Assembly (NCBI GenBank): GCA_947447945.1
Contig: CANFLR010000015.1
Location: 1 to 38,025, forward strand
DNA: 38,025 nt
From: Burkholderiaceae bacterium
Lineage (GTDB): Bacteria > Pseudomonadota > Gammaproteobacteria > Burkholderiales > Burkholderiaceae
Direction: 5' to 3'
Shown here: positions 35,665 to 38,025 of the stretch, piece by piece
How positions within the stretch are numbered: position 1 is the stretch's first letter
Layout of the letters: each line of letters starts with the position of its first letter
Program-made: the position numbers and the translations under genes
Notes under the pieces: model-generated
The model's database searches: none
Told to the model about the DNA's origin: nothing
What the model saw: the letters and a program-made list of their open reading frames with translations, nothing else

Positions 35665-37527
35665 CTACCAACACGTACCACCATTACAACCAACATATTT
35701 TGTGCTCAAGAAAAGTGGTCCTTGGGTCAGCAAATACAGCGCCCTCGCTGAGGTGGCAGTTACCCCGGGCGGAATCGACATTAAATTAATCTGATAACTA
35801 TTAGAAGAGAGTTGCACATTAGCGCTACCTCCGTTGTCATCAACATTCCCGCCGGTTCCATTAACGATCACATGCATGCCATTAACTGCTACATTGGAAT
35901 TCGCAGCCAAGTTAAATCTCGTGCCCACGCTAGACGTATAGCCATTTAAAGTTGCAATTGATGCAGAGGTCAAAGTACCAAAAGTCATTTGTGATCCAGC
36001 CAGTGCTGGTGGAGGAATGCCGCCATTAAGCGTAATGAAATCTATCGTGTCAACTAGCGTTGTGAAATTATTATCACTGTAGGTTTTTAACCTAAAAAAT
36101 GTACCGCCACTTTGAAAGGTGTTATTAATATTGGCAAGCGTAGCCGCGCCATTAAGGATGGTGCCATTATTGCTTCCATCAATAGCCTGCATATTATTGC
36201 AGGTGGGGTTTCCAAAGCTGTCAACTAAACCGAAATAAGTACAACCGGCCTGCTGCTTTAATTGAATGACTGGAGAGCCCTGTTCCGCACCATTTCTCAC
36301 AACAAAAAATTGGGCTGACAAAATCGCCGTTCTAGGCGCTGGCTGTTCAATATCAAAATGGATGCCGCTAGTGTATGTCTGAGCTGGAGTTAAAGTAACG
36401 CCATCTAGTCGAATGGTTTTTTGGACATAGGATTGCACTTGGTAATTTACATGCGCCTGATTACCAAACAATTTCCAATCCCCAGTAGACCCTCTCTGGA
36501 TCATAGAAATTTCAAAACCCGCCAAAGGGTTTCCCGTTGAACTCAACATCGTCGCCCTGATATTGCAGACAGCATCATTAGTATTAATTGTTCTGCAACG
36601 TAAAGGCACAAACGCAGAAGAGATTGTATTGCCAGCAGATCCCGCTGAAATATATGACAAAAATGTCGTAGGGGTTCTTCCGCCATCCAAGAAAGAACTA
36701 TCAAAAATATTTACGCTATTCCAATCTGCCAATACAAAATCGGACGCACTGATCTTGGCTGAAATCTTTGCAAGTAAGACTGGGATAGTTGAGATATTGA
36801 AGGTGTTAAATGTATTAGCCGGACCAAGGCTTCCAGTTACGGCAGAAGTAGTCGCTGAAACAAAACCTGATGTATTGCCTGCTGACGCCGTTCGATTGGA
36901 GATATTGATTGCAGGCACTTGTGTGCCACCGCTATTTTGAAACGTATTATCAATTTGCAAATAATCTAAGGCCAAGTCAACGCCGGTATGGTCAGCAGTA
37001 AAGCGCGACTGAATGAAGTCAGTCACGGTAGCTCCGACAGCAGTCATTGCAGAAGAAACCGCGCTCTGTAAGGTTGTATTAGCAGTTTGTAAGCCAGTAG
37101 TCAGAGCTGAAGCTGATGGCATTGATATGGTGCCGTTGAAAACCAGCTCAGGAGAATTATTGAGCGCTAACATTGCAACACCCTGGGTGAGAGGTGTAAC
37201 GTTTGCAGTCTGACTAGCAGAAGCTGCTGCTGAATACATGGTCACGAGGTTTCCGCCAACATATCCACTGGCTTGCAAAACAAATGGTGGCGTTAGGCCG
37301 GCTGTTGAAATACTGTAGGAGCCATCTGATGCGATTGGAGTTGAACTCGTTCTGCCATTGGCATCTACTAAATTAAGGGTGCCACTGACTAATGGTGAAC
37401 CTGAAGCGACAGTCCCACTCAAGGATGAAGAGCTAGAGCTAGAAGAGGAGCCACCCCCTCCACCGCAAGCAACTAATACTCCAACAAGGGTAAATATTAA
37501 GGTCGCAAGCGATAAGGTCTTTTTCAT
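35665..37527 (-). CDS. Large lipoprotein with Gly/Ser tether and carboxypeptidase-regulatory-like N-domain
   Basis: This 620-residue exported lipoprotein has a signal MKKTLSLATLIFTLVGVLVAC and a GGGGGSSSSSSSSSL tether. The first domain (LSGTVASGSPLVSGTLNLVDANGRTSST...GSYSISTAG, about 36-85) resembles a Bacterial-Ig/carboxypeptidase-regulatory fold. The rest contains a helical region around TDFIQSRFTADH and later beta-rich segments. It ends in a CNGGTCW cysteine pair. No catalytic motif recognised. The start ATG 37527 is preceded by GGAG. It is probably transcribed with the smaller lipoprotein gene downstream. Confidence 0.82.
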   Translation of the reverse strand: MKKTLSLATLIFTLVGVLVACGGGGGSSSSSSSSSLSGTVASGSPLVSGTLNLVDANGRTSSTPIASDGSYSISTAGLTPPFVLQASGYVGGNLVTMYSAAASASQTANVTPLTQGVAMLALNNSPELVFNGTISMPSASALTTGLQTANTTLQSAVSSAMTAVGATVTDFIQSRFTADHTGVDLALDYLQIDNTFQNSGGTQVPAINISNRTASAGNTSGFVSATTSAVTGSLGPANTFNTFNISTIPVLLAKISAKISASDFVLADWNSVNIFDSSFLDGGRTPTTFLSYISAGSAGNTISSAFVPLRCRTINTNDAVCNIRATMLSSTGNPLAGFEISMIQRGSTGDWKLFGNQAHVNYQVQSYVQKTIRLDGVTLTPAQTYTSGIHFDIEQPAPRTAILSAQFFVVRNGAEQGSPVIQLKQQAGCTYFGLVDSFGNPTCNNMQAIDGSNNGTILNGAATLANINNTFQSGGTFFRLKTYSDNNFTTLVDTIDFITLNGGIPPPALAGSQMTFGTLTSASIATLNGYTSSVGTRFNLAANSNVAVNGMHVIVNGTGGNVDDNGGSANVQLSSNSYQINLMSIPPGVTATSARALYLLTQGPLFLSTKYVGCNGGTCW

Positions 37528-37560
37528 GCAGGCTCCGCCACAAATTTAGTTGATTAATAA

Positions 37561-37566
37561 ATTATA
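37561..37566 (-). promoter_or_regulatory. Candidate -10 box of the lipoprotein pair
   Basis: A perfect TATAAT on the minus strand lies 33 bases upstream of the start codon; the -35 region is A/T-rich without a good TTGACA match. Confidence 0.35.
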
Positions 37567-37642
37567 AAAACCATAATAAACTAAAAATTTAGAACCTGAA
37601 AAGCGATTAGTAGCCCTTATTTATTTCGAATCTAAGGCGTCG

Positions 37643-37658
37643 ATCGAATTTATTCGAT
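37643..37658. promoter_or_regulatory. Palindrome in the lipoprotein promoter region
   Basis: ATCGAA-TTTA-TTCGAT is a 6-bp perfect inverted repeat 116 bases upstream of the lipoprotein start. A related TTTCGAA occurs at 37624-37630. It could be an operator; nothing else is seen in this 258-base gap. Confidence 0.3.
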
Positions 37659-37785
37659 TAATTTAAGACAAATCCACCGCACAAACAAAAACTGCCCTGC
37701 AAAGCCACCACTAGAGAAACTTCATCGATGATGAGCTCTGCATGGAGTATTCATCAGAATTGCAGGAGACTTCAAAAAAGTTAGC

Positions 37786-38025
37786 TTACTTCACGGCTTC
37801 ACGATTAAATCGTGGGGAGCTAAAAGTTTGCTGAACTGGCATCAATTCAAGCCTATTAATACTCATGTTAGAAGGTAGTGAAGCCGACCAATATATTGCT
37901 TCAGCAATATTGTCTGCGCTCATAGCTTGGATTCCTTCGTATACCTGACTTGCCTTAGCGTCGTCCCCTAGCCTGACATTGGAGAATTCGGTTCCGCCAA
38001 CCATTCCGGGCTCAATTGTGCTTAC
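37786..38025 (-). CDS. Short-chain dehydrogenase C-terminus (YdfG-like), 5' end outside window
   Basis: The last 79 residues of a short-chain dehydrogenase/reductase are visible. The frame is open to the right edge, starting VSTIEPGMVGGTEFSNVRL, the typical post-catalytic IEPGxVGGTEFSxVR of YdfG-type 3-hydroxy acid dehydrogenases. NINRLEMMP-like SINRLELMPVQQ follows near the end. The Ser-Tyr-Lys active site lies outside the window. The substrate is probably a 3-hydroxy acid or serine by family; not testable here. Confidence 0.88.
   Translation of the reverse strand, partial: VSTIEPGMVGGTEFSNVRLGDDAKASQVYEGIQAMSADNIAEAIYWSASLPSNMSINRLELMPVQQTFSSPRFNREAVK

Overview
The window looks like chromosomal DNA of a freshwater betaproteobacterium of the Burkholderiales, most plausibly Polynucleobacter or a close relative. 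This is an inference from moderate G+C with A/T-rich spacers, a Bug-type solute receptor, a polar amino acid ABC operon, a complete-looking type II secretion (T2SS) locus and many small lipoproteins. No species can be fixed without a database search. I saw no rRNA, tRNA, insertion sequence, phage gene, CRISPR array or obvious recent island.

Layout. 1-5547 (minus): a two-partner secretion pair. The transporter tpsB lies upstream of a very large adhesin, tpsA, which runs off the left edge with ESPR, TPS domain, beta-helix and YDG repeats. 5713-7951 (minus): a FixJ-like response regulator and a membrane histidine kinase, a likely two-component system placed directly upstream of the adhesin pair. 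8067-8825: a TauE/SafE-type permease. 9048-12728 (minus): an operon of Bug receptor, aconitase-family large and small subunits, and an isocitrate lyase/PEP mutase-family lyase, which reads as a catabolic module for a branched dicarboxylate. 12863-13354: a DUF985 cupin. 13373-16203 (minus): an amino acid ABC transporter. 16404-20578 (minus): a three-gene operon of YHYH-domain lipoprotein, seven-bladed RCC1-like propeller and Tat-exported multicopper-oxidase-like protein lacking key copper ligands; a TetR-type regulator is divergent at 20816-21439. 21485-34025: the T2SS locus, with gspG-H-I-J-K-L-M-N-D-E-F on the minus strand followed by an M23 peptidase, and gspC divergent on the plus strand followed by a small outer-membrane-barrel-like protein. 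34584-37527 (minus): two lipoproteins with Gly/Ser tethers. 37786-38025: the C-terminus of a YdfG-like short-chain dehydrogenase.

The dominant theme is the cell surface: two secretion systems, several exported lipoproteins and a sensor pair. The items most worth following are the YHYH/RCC1/degenerate copper-oxidase cassette, the homopolymer tracts in and before the two-partner secretion genes, and the dimethylmalate-like catabolic operon. No gap between genes exceeds 300 bases; the longest are 37528-37785, 20579-20815 and 8826-9047. The 8826-9047 gap contains nothing I can name.
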